NCBI RefSeq assembly: GCF_000315625.1
Contig: NW_005434662.1
Location: 983,701-1,039,839 of the forward strand
Length of the DNA: 56,139 nucleotides
Source: Guillardia theta CCMP2712
Taxonomy: Eukaryota; Cryptophyceae; Pyrenomonadales; Geminigeraceae
Direction of reading: 5' to 3'
A model generated the notes under the pieces. The model ran no database searches. It had not been told where the DNA came from and was given only the letters and a program-made list of their open reading frames with translations. Position numbers and translations under genes: made by a program. Below are positions 1 through 9,330 of the stretch, one piece after another; the stretch's first letter is position 1, and every line of letters begins with the position of its first letter.

Positions 1-3000
1 GAGGACGTAGAGATCAATTTCACCTCCTCGTCGCCTTTCCCTTCTGTTCTTGTGCTTCCTTCCATCCCTCCGTTGACCTCCTGCGAGGAGTGAGGACAAC
101 GACTAGGAGAGAGAAGAAGCAGCGATGGTGCGGAGTGAGAGAAACGTGGGTATGGAGCAGGACGATGAGAACGATGGAAGGTGAGTTTCAAGCAGAAGAA
201 GAAGAAGAAGAAGAAGATAGGAGGAGATATAGAGAGGGGTAGGCGGAAGAGGAGGACAAGGAAAAGGACCAAAACGAGGACGAGGATAAGGACGAGGATA
301 AGGACAAATATTCTTGCCTGAAAGATTGAGATGCCTGGCTGAGCTTGCTTGCTCGCGCTGCTGGCATGCTGGGAATCAGCCTTGTGCTCCTTGGCTTCAG
401 CCTTTTGTTCTCCGTCCTTGCCGCTGCTGCAGTTGTAGGCGAAGTAAGCGAAGTTGAGGAAGTGAAGCTCGTCCATGAAACCCAACTTGACGCTTCCTCC
501 TTTCTTGGCGTTCAGCTCGCTGCGCATGACGTCGTACAGGCGCTGGAGGTCCTTGGAGTTCTGAGTGATCCACATTTGCATCTTGCACTTCCTCGCGCTG
601 GACTTGGAGGGGTCGAAGAGGGGAGAGGCCTGCCCCTCATGCCAGCTCCTCCTGTGAATCCCAATGAGCATGGAGTAGTCGAGCACATTCTGCTGCGCGA
701 GGAAACGAGCATCGCGCTCGATCTGCGTCTTGAGCCTCTCGGAGAGAAGCGAGGACACGCGGAGGTGCCGTCCTGTCTCGATGAAGTCGATGTCTCGGTG
801 CACTATGCCAGGCGTCCCCCTCTTCCTTCCCACCGTCCTCTTGAACGTGCTGCCCTTGAGGTCAAACCGTTCGTGGATGGGCAGGCTGGTGTTGAAGACG
901 TTGGCGAGGACGACCAGGTGGTACCTGATCCCTTCGTGCACTAGGTCGAACTGGCCGAGGATGCGCATCAGGAGCGTGTTTGGGTTCTCCTTCACGTACT
1001 CGTAGTACGCTGGCAGCATCGAACGCATCGCATCCCCTTCCTCCCTGCTCACCGTCTTCACCATGAACTTCCCGTCGTGGGAGTAGTAGAAGAGACTTCC
1101 GCTCCTCCCCTCGCTCACCCTCTCCGCCACGTTTCTCATGTCCCCCAGAAGCAGCCCCCCGATCACTTGCTTGATCCCCAAGGACGCCAGGAACGCGTCG
1201 TCGCTGACCCCGAACGCCTTGCGGATGTCACGGTAGAGCGAGGCCCCGTAGGAGGTGATTGACGAGTTGCTCCTCATCCTCTGGGGGCCCTTGAGCGAGC
1301 GAGGGAGACATTCGTCGTTGTAGCAGGTGCGGAGGAAGCGAGGAATCTCATACGTTGTCGCCTGCACCTCCGTCTCGTTCGTCTTCTCCTCCGATACGCA
1401 CCCGAAGCAAGCCAGCAGGCCTCCCAGCAATCCCCTGCTCTTGCCCTCTCCTCCCTTCCCCGGAGTGTCCGAGCACATCCCATCCACATCCCCCACGATT
1501 TGCCCCCCCTCCTCCCCCTCCGCGCCTGCCCCTCCCTCCTCCTCCTCCTGCACCACACTCTTCTCCGCCCTTTCTCCCTCCTTCCTCGGCTTCTCCTGCT
1601 CAGCCTGCACGGGGGGGGGGGACATGAAGCTCTTGAGCACAACAGTCTTCAACGTCTCCAGCGGCGACTGGTTGCGAGGAGGCTCAGCCTTGCTAGGGCC
1701 AGGCTCGGATACGCTCGCCTCCTCCGTCCTGTTGAGCTGGACCTCGGGCTCGATGGCGATCTGGAGCCCGAGCATGAGGGTGAGGATGAAGTCGCACTTC
1801 CTCTGCTTCATCATGACGGCCTGTCCCATCCTCAGCGCCACTCCTCCCGTCTTGAACAAGTTCACGTGCAGCCTCTTTCCTTTCTTCTTGTTCCCCCCGT
1901 AGTAGCCCTTCCGGTATGGCTGGTCGACGCCATGAACAAGGCTCATGACGTCAGCGCTCCCGAGGCAGCTCATCCGGTACTCATCCCACGACATCATGAC
2001 CTCGTTCTTCTCATTGGACAAGCGCTGAGACGCTGAATCTTTCCCCGCAGTAGAGGACGAGGAGGACGAAGACGAGGGCGAGGAAGACGCCCGTGCGCGC
2101 TGGAACAGAGAAGCGACGAAGTCTCCCACGTACGGGTTCTTGTGGTCCAGCTCGAGGCCGGTGAGGGCCCAGAACATGAGGCGGATAAGCGCGAGGACCT
2201 CGTTCCTGGTGATGAAACCATCCCAGTCCATGTCGCACAGCTTGAAGCCCCACCGCAGCCGATCCTCGATCTCGTCCGACGTGATCATCAAGAGCCACTC
2301 GACGAACTCCGGGTACCCGATGCTCCCCGTCCTGTCCAGATCGATCGCCTCGAACATGAAGTGCAGGAGGCGGTCGAAGGAGTGCCGGCCCCGCAACATC
2401 TTCGAGTTCCACATAGTCTCACTACGGTCAGCCCCCATCAGCCGGAGGGCCTCCGCAAACTCAAGCTTGCTCAGCCTCCCGGTCCCGCTCTTGTGCAGCC
2501 GGCAGAACAGCACGAACGCCTCCTCTTCGATCAGCTCGAACCTTTGACCCCACGTTCGCACCAAGTTTTCACGCTCAGATATGGTAAGCTTCTTGACTTC
2601 CTTGGAGATCAACGAAGCGTTTGTAGAGGTAAGATTCTCACCGCCCCCTGCTCTGTCTGTCACGTTCCCTTGAGGCATCTGATGCTTCCTCCTCCTGAAG
2701 AGCATCATGGGGTCTGACAAGAGTAGTTGCCCCAGCTCCTGCATGCTCGTGTGCTTCCTGAGTGTCGTCTCGTTGCTTCCTGTTGAGATCGACTCGCGAA
2801 GGCGGAAGGGAGAAAAGGATCTGTCCTTGGCTGCTGCTCTTCTCATCATCATCTCATCCTTCCACTCGGCATCGAGCTCGTCCACCCTCGCCTGCATGGA
2901 CATATTGGTCAAGTTCTTCCCATGCCGGAGGAGCAGCGCCACATTATGGTCCAGGGTTGCATCTCGATGCTTGAAGACTGGGCGAGACCGAGGAACGGTC

Positions 3001-3089
3001 ATGGAGAAACACCCGCGAGGGTTGAAGATCCCAGAGCATGCGCATGGCATGCAAAGAACATAGGACAGCAACAGCAGACTGCCAGCCAT
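1..3089 (-). CDS. EF-hand phosphatidylinositol phosphate kinase, 3' end outside window
   Basis: Lipid kinase predicted to phosphorylate phosphatidylinositol phosphates at the membrane. One minus-strand frame is open from ATG 3089 to the left edge. Visible in order: a hydrophobic leader (residues 3 to 18); a basic coiled region; two canonical EF-hand loops at about residues 250-261 (DLDRTGSIGYPE) and 286-297 (DMDWDGFITRNE), preceded by a degenerate one near FCRLHKSGTGRLS; a Ser/Pro/Glu-rich linker that includes a run of 11 C (minus strand); then the PIPK catalytic domain from about residue 620. Its hallmarks are SGSLFYYSHDGKFMVKT with the ATP-binding Lys, FDLKGSTFKR, and VLDYSMLIGIH. The conserved IID motif is not seen. 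A final intron probably ends near position 85, because the last bases read EIDLYVL in another frame, like the start of the GIID strand; this is inference. The EF-hands suggest calcium control. ATG 3089 has a good context (caccATGG); ATG 3002 is an alternative start without the leader. Confidence 0.85.
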   Translation of the reverse strand, partial: MAGSLLLLSYVLCMPCACSGIFNPRGCFSMTVPRSRPVFKHRDATLDHNVALLLRHGKNLTNMSMQARVDELDAEWKDEMMMRRAAAKDRSFSPFRLRESISTGSNETTLRKHTSMQELGQLLLSDPMMLFRRRKHQMPQGNVTDRAGGGENLTSTNASLISKEVKKLTISERENLVRTWGQRFELIEEEAFVLFCRLHKSGTGRLSKLEFAEALRLMGADRSETMWNSKMLRGRHSFDRLLHFMFEAIDLDRTGSIGYPEFVEWLLMITSDEIEDRLRWGFKLCDMDWDGFITRNEVLALIRLMFWALTGLELDHKNPYVGDFVASLFQRARASSSPSSSSSSSSTAGKDSASQRLSNEKNEVMMSWDEYRMSCLGSADVMSLVHGVDQPYRKGYYGGNKKKGKRLHVNLFKTGGVALRMGQAVMMKQRKCDFILTLMLGLQIAIEPEVQLNRTEEASVSEPGPSKAEPPRNQSPLETLKTVVLKSFMSPPPVQAEQEKPRKEGERAEKSVVQEEEEGGAGAEGEEGGQIVGDVDGMCSDTPGKGGEGKSRGLLGGLLACFGCVSEEKTNETEVQATTYEIPRFLRTCYNDECLPRSLKGPQRMRSNSSITSYGASLYRDIRKAFGVSDDAFLASLGIKQVIGGLLLGDMRNVAERVSEGRSGSLFYYSHDGKFMVKTVSREEGDAMRSMLPAYYEYVKENPNTLLMRILGQFDLVHEGIRYHLVVLANVFNTSLPIHERFDLKGSTFKRTVGRKRGTPGIVHRDIDFIETGRHLRVSSLLSERLKTQIERDARFLAQQNVLDYSMLIGIHRRSWHEGQASPLFDPSKSSARKCKMQMWITQNSKDLQRLYDVMRSELNAKKGGSVKLGFMDELHFLNFAYFAYNCSSGKDGEQKAEAKEHKADSQHASSASKQAQPGISIFQARIFVLILVLILVLVLVLFLVLLFRLPLSISPPIFFFFFFFCLKLTFHRSHRPAPYPRFSHSAPSLLLLSPSRCPHSSQEVNGGMEGSTRTEGKGDEEVKLISTS

Positions 3090-4320
3090 GGTGCTGTAGC
3101 TGCAAAATGCCGCTCTGCCCTCCATCTTCACCACTGCTCTTCTCGTAACTTATGGATTAGAAATCTTTCTGTTATGTTCAGGACTGAGTAAGTGACACTC
3201 CTGATCGCACTCGTGCTTGATCGGTCCCTAGAGCTTGCTCTTAGAGCATAGCTCAACCACAGAGGAGAGAATATACACCTAAGATGTCAACAGATTGACT
3301 CGGCCAGTGTAAGAGGGAAAAGCTACAGCAGCGTTGTTCTTCCATCCATCAACCCCTTCTGCCTGCTTTCAGCTGCAGCTTGCAACTCCGCCCCCGCAAG
3401 CTTCCTTAGGTCATGGCATCAAACCCATTCCATTGCGATCCATTTCACTCCCTTCGAATGTCCCACAGCAGTCCTCTCATCAAACACTGCCGTTGTCGCT
3501 CAGTCCTCTGCGTCCCTCTTCTTCTCGCCTTTGTGCTCCACCTATCGTCAAGTAAGTGCTCCTTCTCTTCTCAGTTCAGTGCTCCTTCTCTTCTCTCTCC
3601 AGCACTCCTCGTCTCTCCTCCACAGCACTTCTCCTCTCCTCTCCTGCCTTGCATGCCTTGCCTCCCCCACTCGACATGCTGGCGGCCGCCGTGTATTGGA
3701 ATAGATGGGGTGGGGGTGACTACCCTACCACACCAGCTCCAAGTAATTCCTACTCTAAATGTACCCCCTCTACCCCAATCGTGAAGGTACAAGTGGGTGT
3801 ATATGGAACCCTATTGTTTCAAGGTCCAGAAGGGGGTACAGGTGCTTTGGAAAAGGCAGCTACGAGAAATAGGCCAGTGATTAGTAAGACAATTATAGAG
3901 GGTGGGGGTAATGACCCCCAGGGTATATTGCCATCTTTGTTTGCCCATAAAGGGGGGTAATGATCATATTCCACTCATAGAGGGGTGGGGGTCAGAATTC
4001 TCAGGGGAGCATGGTTTGCGACTCCAGCAGGGAGCAGGGAGCAGGGCAGACAGGAAGTGAGACGGAGGAGACGAGGAGAAGGACATGATGGAGGAAGGAA
4101 CTGAAGGTGAGCAGGACCCAGGGAGGATAGTTTCCGAGGATGAAGAGGGCACCAGGACCAAGAAAGAGCGACAGGAGAGTACGGAAGAAACGCAGGATCC
4201 AATCTAGAACAGCTTGCTCGCTGCCTACCTGAGACAGTGGTTTTCTTGACCTGTAGATACTGAAGGTTGCGTCATGGTAACAGGAAAAACCAGGAGATGG
4301 CGGTGACTGGACGTTAGAAG
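3090..4320. other. divergent intergenic region with G-rich island
   Basis: This region lies between the 5' ends of the PIP kinase (minus) and PGGT1B (plus), so it should hold both promoters. No convincing coding exon was found. Positions 3340-3660 are CT-rich. Positions about 3690-4005 form a GGGGTA/GGTGGGG-rich island of the type seen six more times in the window. No TATA box was identified with confidence. Confidence 0.5.
3690..4005. repeat. GGGGTA-rich island 1
   Basis: Non-coding stretch rich in GGGGTA, GGTGGGGGT and their complements. It is not a strict tandem repeat; the words are scattered in otherwise ordinary sequence. It sits in a 5'-to-5' intergenic space. Similar islands occur at 7480, 17690, 36195, 46740, 50690 and 53570. 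Confidence 0.5.
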
Positions 4321-5878
4321 ATGTGCGATGCTGGTGGTGTGGACGGAGTTGAAGCCAGCTTCGATGCAAAACTGCACCAGCGATACTTCAGGAAGCTCCT
4401 GCAAGGTCTGGAAGCTCGCATGATGCCTCCACCTGCTGATGATGGTGCAGGCGCTCCCGGATCGCTGCAAGGGCTGGACAGCAACCGATGCACCATCGCG
4501 TACTTTTGTGTCTCGGGCCTTGACGTGCTCAATGCACTCACGGGGGAAGACAAGGAGCAAGTTTGCGGGTGGATGATACGGTTGCTCATCGACAATGGTC
4601 TGATCGCCTCTGCTTAGGAGGGATGATACTGACAAAGCTTGTCCTGGCAGAGCCCGGGGGGTTTCGAGGTTCTACTTTCTTCAGATCTGACGCCGACATC
4701 TGTAAGCTCTGGGACCTGGGGCATCTTGCCATGTCGTACACGGCTCTTGCCACGCTTGTCATCTGTGACTACAACATCCAAACCCTCGATCGCAAGGGGA
4801 TTCAACAGATGGTTCGCAATTGTCAAGGAGAGGATGGGAGTTTCTGTGAGAACTCAAGTCAAGCACCGCTTCTTGACTCACATGCCAGGTGCACACCACG
4901 GCGGGGAGGCTGACCTTAGGTTCTCGTACTGCGCTGCTGCCATCTGCTTCATGCTGGGCGACTTCTCCTGCATTGATCGCGAGAGGTGACTCGTGCCGGC
5001 AGCGCCTTGGAGGCTGATCATAGTGCAGGTCTGCCTCGCACATCCTGTCGTGCCAAACGTACGAAGGCGGGTTCGGTCTGGCTCCTGGTCTGCTCGTTGC
5101 GAGATGAGAGCTGCTGCTGCTGACGCTGCCTTGCTCACCCAAGGTCTGGAAGCCCACGGGGGATCGACGTACTGTGCTGTTGCCGCACTGAAGCTCATGG
5201 GGTACCTCGATACGATGGATGCCTCTCAACGCAACAATGTAGTCCGATGGTGCCTCAAGAGGATGGTGAGCCAGGCGAATGAAGCTGAACGTGAAGTGTT
5301 CATAGGAAGACAAAAGTATTGCTGGGATAGGGGGAGTAGAGAAGCTTGAGGGAGGTGGAATACGACGATCACCCTGACGATGTTGAAGGTGTCTGAATCC
5401 GGAGGCTACCAAGGTAGATGCAACAAAGTCAGCGTGAGTCATGCAGCGTCTATCTTGGCTGGGTATCAAGGTTCTCAAACAGGATTCGTGCTACTCCTTC
5501 TGGATAGGAGCTTCGCTCGACATACTGGGGTCTGCTCATTTCTCCGACTCTTCAGCAATCCGTAAGACACGATCAGAACGATGCTTTTGATTGATCCGAT
5601 TTGCATGCAGGAAGGTTTTTGTGCAAGTGCGAAAATAAGACGTTTGGAGGTTTCAGCAAATTTCCAGGCATGTTTCTATACATTCAAACATTCCTTTCGT
5701 TCGTCTAACATCACATCATCTCATGAACTGTTTTACAGAAGCAACTTGCGATCCCCTGCACACTTACCTCTCTTTGTGTGGCTTTTCGATCGCAGGGGAT
5801 CAAGGTACTTGTCATGTGCAGCCTGCCCACATGTTGAAGGTCTTGCAGAGCACTTGTCTCAACTCTATTGCCCCCTAG
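4321..5878 (+). CDS. PGGT1B: protein geranylgeranyltransferase type I beta subunit
   Basis: Catalytic beta subunit that, with an alpha subunit, attaches geranylgeranyl to the Cys of CaaX proteins in the cytosol. Nine exons join in frame: 4321-4597, 4651-4845, 4889-4985, 5029-5087, 5144-5265, 5389-5433, 5483-5561, 5611-5667, 5739-5878, giving 356 aa (human about 377). Family blocks are clear: TIAYFCVSGLDVL, GGFRGSTF, GHLAMSYTALATLV, GEDGSFC, QTYEGGFGLAPG, LEAHGGSTYCAVAALKLMG and DSCYSFWIGAS. The zinc ligands are present as D266, C268 and H318; each is exactly three less than human D269, C271 and H321. Intron 8 has a GC donor (5668). The stop lies only 29 bp from the stop of the convergent minus-strand gene. 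Confidence 0.93.
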
Positions 5879-5907
5879 GCATGTCGCAGAGAGCGTACGA
5901 AACCCTT

Positions 5908-7180
5908 CTACGTCAGCTTGCGTGAAACTTTCGACCAACACTCCAGCCTGCCTTTCGGATTCAACCATATCACAGGTTTCAACTTTGAACATCTTAGGAC
6001 GTGTTTGGGAACGATTCCTGGTTGCACTGCTTCTGGCCAACGTATAGAAGAACAATTGACGCCTCGTGGAAGCAGTAGCAAAGGGTTAAAGTTTGTGCGG
6101 GATTCCTCCACTTGCAAGGAATATCTCACCATGCCGCCATGACTCGCAAGGCTGGCCCTCCTCTCTGAAAATGATTATGTGCCTCAATGTAATCTGCGAA
6201 ACATGCAGTGACCGTGTACTGATGCAACAACGTTTGATGGGAATGGCGAAGTTGCCTTTGAGTCTCAGATTGTTCAAGTTTCGATTTCTCCACCATTTTG
6301 TCGGCGCATTGCAGTCTGACAGCATCACCAGAATTATTCCGTCTCTGAATCGGCGCTAGCCTGGTCAGGTTGCCTTGCAGTTGGTCCCTCTCCAAATCCT
6401 TTAAAAGTCCAGAATCACAAAAATGTTGCACGTCGTAATGTTGTAAACTACAAGAAGAATAGAACTTACCTTGGTTAGAGATTGCCTCGAGCTCAAGACT
6501 TGTGCAGTTTTCTGAGGAGGATGATTCACTGCACACACATGGAGGAGCGACAAGGCTACCTGCATGCTCACATCGTGTGCGCTGAGCAGCTGCTTGAAAG
6601 TCAAGCTTGGCTTCTTCAAACCTCCGCCCAGCTCGCTCTTGATTCGAGGAGAAGCCGAGACTCTTGACATGGGGCTCAATATCGCTTGCAAAGAGGACGA
6701 CATGCTGGTATGTGATCTCAGACTGGGAAGATTGGTCGCCTGCTTAGATCTGAATGGTGTGATGGATCCAGTAGCAATTATGTTGTCACGTCCCAAACCT
6801 CCTCGTAACATGTTCTCTCCCGATGATGCCGAAGAAGTGTCAGATCTTGAGGACGCAACCGCTGGATCGTTGGTCTTTGGCGTGTCATCTGCTCTCGTTG
6901 CACGATTATTCTCACTGACACAAACGATCGCTGGTGAGATCGAAAGGGTTGCAAGTTTGGTGTGCAGGCGCGGGATAGCATGCGGTCTTGCCAAAGGCTT
7001 TCGAGGCGATCCAAGAAAGCTATCGGGGGAACATTCCTCAGGTCTCCTGTGGGAAGACGAGGGAGGCGAGACTGACAGGGGGAAGTGGAACTCGACAGGT
7101 TTTAACGCAGTTGGGAGATTCTGAGGCGATGCCGGCGATGCCGGCGATGCTGATGATGCCGGTGAACGCGAGGTATGCAT
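5908..7180 (-). CDS. orphan Ser/Pro-rich protein
   Basis: No family recognised. The first exon (7180-6572) is a 203-codon open stretch rich in Ser, Pro and Ala, suggesting a disordered protein; it ends in KPSLTFKQLLSAHD before a GT donor. Further exons that join in frame are 6511-6470, 6398-6220, 6164-6130 and 6017-5908, totalling 324 aa. Exon 3 is Gln/Glu/Lys-rich. Exon 1 is well supported by its length and donor; the last two exons rest only on phase agreement and are less certain. The gene is convergent with PGGT1B, 29 bp apart. No targeting signal or membrane segment was seen. Confidence 0.5.
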
Positions 7181-7479
7181 ATCAAGACTTTCGCATTCAC
7201 CTTCCTTGAAGGAAAGGGGGGGGAGGGGGGAGGGGGGGGGAGTACGAACGAGGATACAAGCGAGTTATCACGAAGTTGGGATTTGAAGATGCAGATGAAG
7301 AAGCAGGTGTGCGGATTCAGATACGATGGTTGAGATGAGTGGGAAAGGGACCGGGACTGAGGGAGAGGAGACAGGAGACGGGGTAGGTTGTTGAGAATCG
7401 AGGAGACAGCGGAGCGGAGAGAGAAGGGATACAGAACTAGTTGGGGATCGTAGTAGAACAACCCAGGCAGACAAAATAA

Positions 7480-7870
7480 ATATCCATGGTGGGGTGGGGT
7501 CATCAACAAACTTGGTCAGACCCGTGGGTATAGTGTGCAATTTTATCTTCTGGGTAGGGTGGTTCAATGTTGAGAAATGTTGTGAGGAAATTTCGAAATC
7601 TATGATAAATTTTCATTATTGAAACCATTAAATGTGATGAGGACGGGGGTCACTTTGCCAGAATGTCTTTCATAAGGTGGGTGGGGTGAAAATACAGGGG
7701 TAGGGGTGGATATGATCTGGGGAAAAAAATACAATGGGGTGGGCACAGACGAAGGTCAATCCTCTATCAGACAGATATCTACTGAGGTGGGGTACTAAAA
7801 GATGACCAGAGGGGTAGTTTGTCCGAGTTTTTCAAGATATTCGTGGGGTGGGGGTGACCAAGACTACCGG
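7480..7870. repeat. GGGGTA-rich island 2
   Basis: Many GGGGT/GGTGGGG words, almost all with G on the plus strand, interspersed with AT-rich sequence. Non-coding. Immediately followed by a GC-rich island, the same order as at 50690-51655. Confidence 0.5.
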
Positions 7871-7984
7871 TATTGCTCCACTATGGTTCAAATCTGTGCG
7901 ATAAAACTTTTATAAAACACTTGTTCGCATTTGTACGGAGATTTTAAACTGATGGTACCTTTTTAAAATTATATATCCTGTGTT

Positions 7985-8905
7985 ATATACTGATAAGCCT
8001 GTTTCCAACTGGGCCGGGCCCGTTTACTAGGCTAGTACGGTCAGTCCGGGCCGCCGAGACCGTCAGGCTCCCGTACTCGGGAGCCCCGGCCCACACCGTA
8101 CTCGAGTCGGACTCTGATCCGATCGGAAACGAGCAGTGACCGGGAGCCCGACTCCGGGACCGTACCGTGGCAGTTACCGGGGCGGGCCGCCGTACTAGCC
8201 GTGCGGGGCGGCCAGCTCCGGGAAGTCCCGGACGGTCCGGTTCGGCGCCGGAAGTTCCGAAGTTCCGATGATCCGGCGTCACTGTTAGTTACCGTTCCGG
8301 GGGGCCGCCCACTCAGTGGGGGGCCCATCATCAGATGATCGCCGCCGACCGGGCGCGGGGACGGAGTCGGACCCGGGCCGGGAGTCCGCCGGACTCGCGG
8401 CGCCCGGCCCGGCGACGGCCCGGTCACCGATCAGGCCCGTCGTGCGGCGATTGACTCTGTCGGAAACGTTGACTGAGTTTCGGAATCAATTCAATGTGCA
8501 ACTTCACTCAGTGACCGGGCAACCCTATGAAGTGACTGAGACGCGGCGCCGCCGCGGGGGCCGGGCCCGGGGCCACTCCGTCACCCGAGCGGCCCGGGCC
8601 CGGCGGGGCCGGCGGGCGGTATCGGACGGTGACGGTGGCGAGTCCAATCCGACTCTGAGTCTTACTCCGACACTGGCTGAGTCAGGCCCAGGCTGAGCCT
8701 CCCCGCCCAGTGACTCCGACGACTAAACCCGGAAGTTGACTGTGAACTTACTGGGGGGCTGACACCAGGGTGGGCGCACGGTGACAGCGGCTCGGCCCGG
8801 AGCCGGCCGCGCCGGCCGGTGAGCGTGACCCGGTGACCGTACAGTACTACTACGTGTAAGTTGGTGGGCCCGGCGGCGCCGGGCCCGGGGAGTCTTTTTT
8901 GGAAA
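7985..8905. repeat. CCGG-rich GC island A
   Basis: About 900 bp of very GC-rich low-complexity sequence made of recurring words such as CCGGGCC, GTGACCGG, ACTCAGTG and TTCCGAAGTTC, with abrupt edges. Open frames cross it by composition only and show no protein family. Three relatives are at 26510, 29595 and 50815; the 11-mer TTCCGAAGTTC is shared with the one at 50815. Confidence 0.55.
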
Positions 8906-9330
8906 GTTTAGGTCCCAGGCTGCCAGTACACAGCGAAGAGCTAGTAGGCAAACAATGATGATGCCGGTAGCTGTAGGCGGGAACTGATGAAAGAGCGAGA
9001 GTATGGCGAGAACTGAGAGAGATAGGAGAGTCTTGGTAGTTACAGGATGAAGATAATCAAACCATGAGACCAAGGTTGCGAAAGCAAGAGGGAAGTAGTT
9101 TTGAAAGACTAAGCCTATTGTTCATCGGATGGCTCCGATGTTAAAAATTCTGTAACCAAAATGCTGCGATGAGGTATTTGGGAGATTTGTGCGGAAGAGA
9201 TAGACAACTGCCAAGTTACATAGCAGTCATACATTCCTCGATCGTGTAGTAGCTGCATCAAATTGATTTCCCTGATTGAAACTTGCCGCGAAAAAAGTAT
9301 CATGTTGTCGTACTCGGAAGTTGATTGTTC

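Larger units (their letters stand above)
7181..9330. other. long intergenic region with two adjacent islands
   Basis: Lies between the 5' end of the orphan minus-strand gene and the 5' end of the subtilase gene. It holds a G run near 7215-7250, a GGGGTA island (7480-7870), a short AT-rich stretch with ATAAAA words (7900-7990), a GC-rich island (7985-8905), and ordinary sequence to 9330. No gene was recognised here. Confidence 0.5.

Noticed and set aside
345-2717. Several plus-strand ORFs of 90 to 190 codons over the PIP kinase
   Set aside because: They are shadows of the continuous minus-strand frame, which encodes recognisable EF-hand and PIPK motifs.
8041-8696. Open frames across the GC-rich island
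   Set aside because: GC-rich sequence lacks stops by chance; residues are almost only Gly, Pro, Arg, Ser and Thr with no domain, and codon use does not match neighbouring genes.
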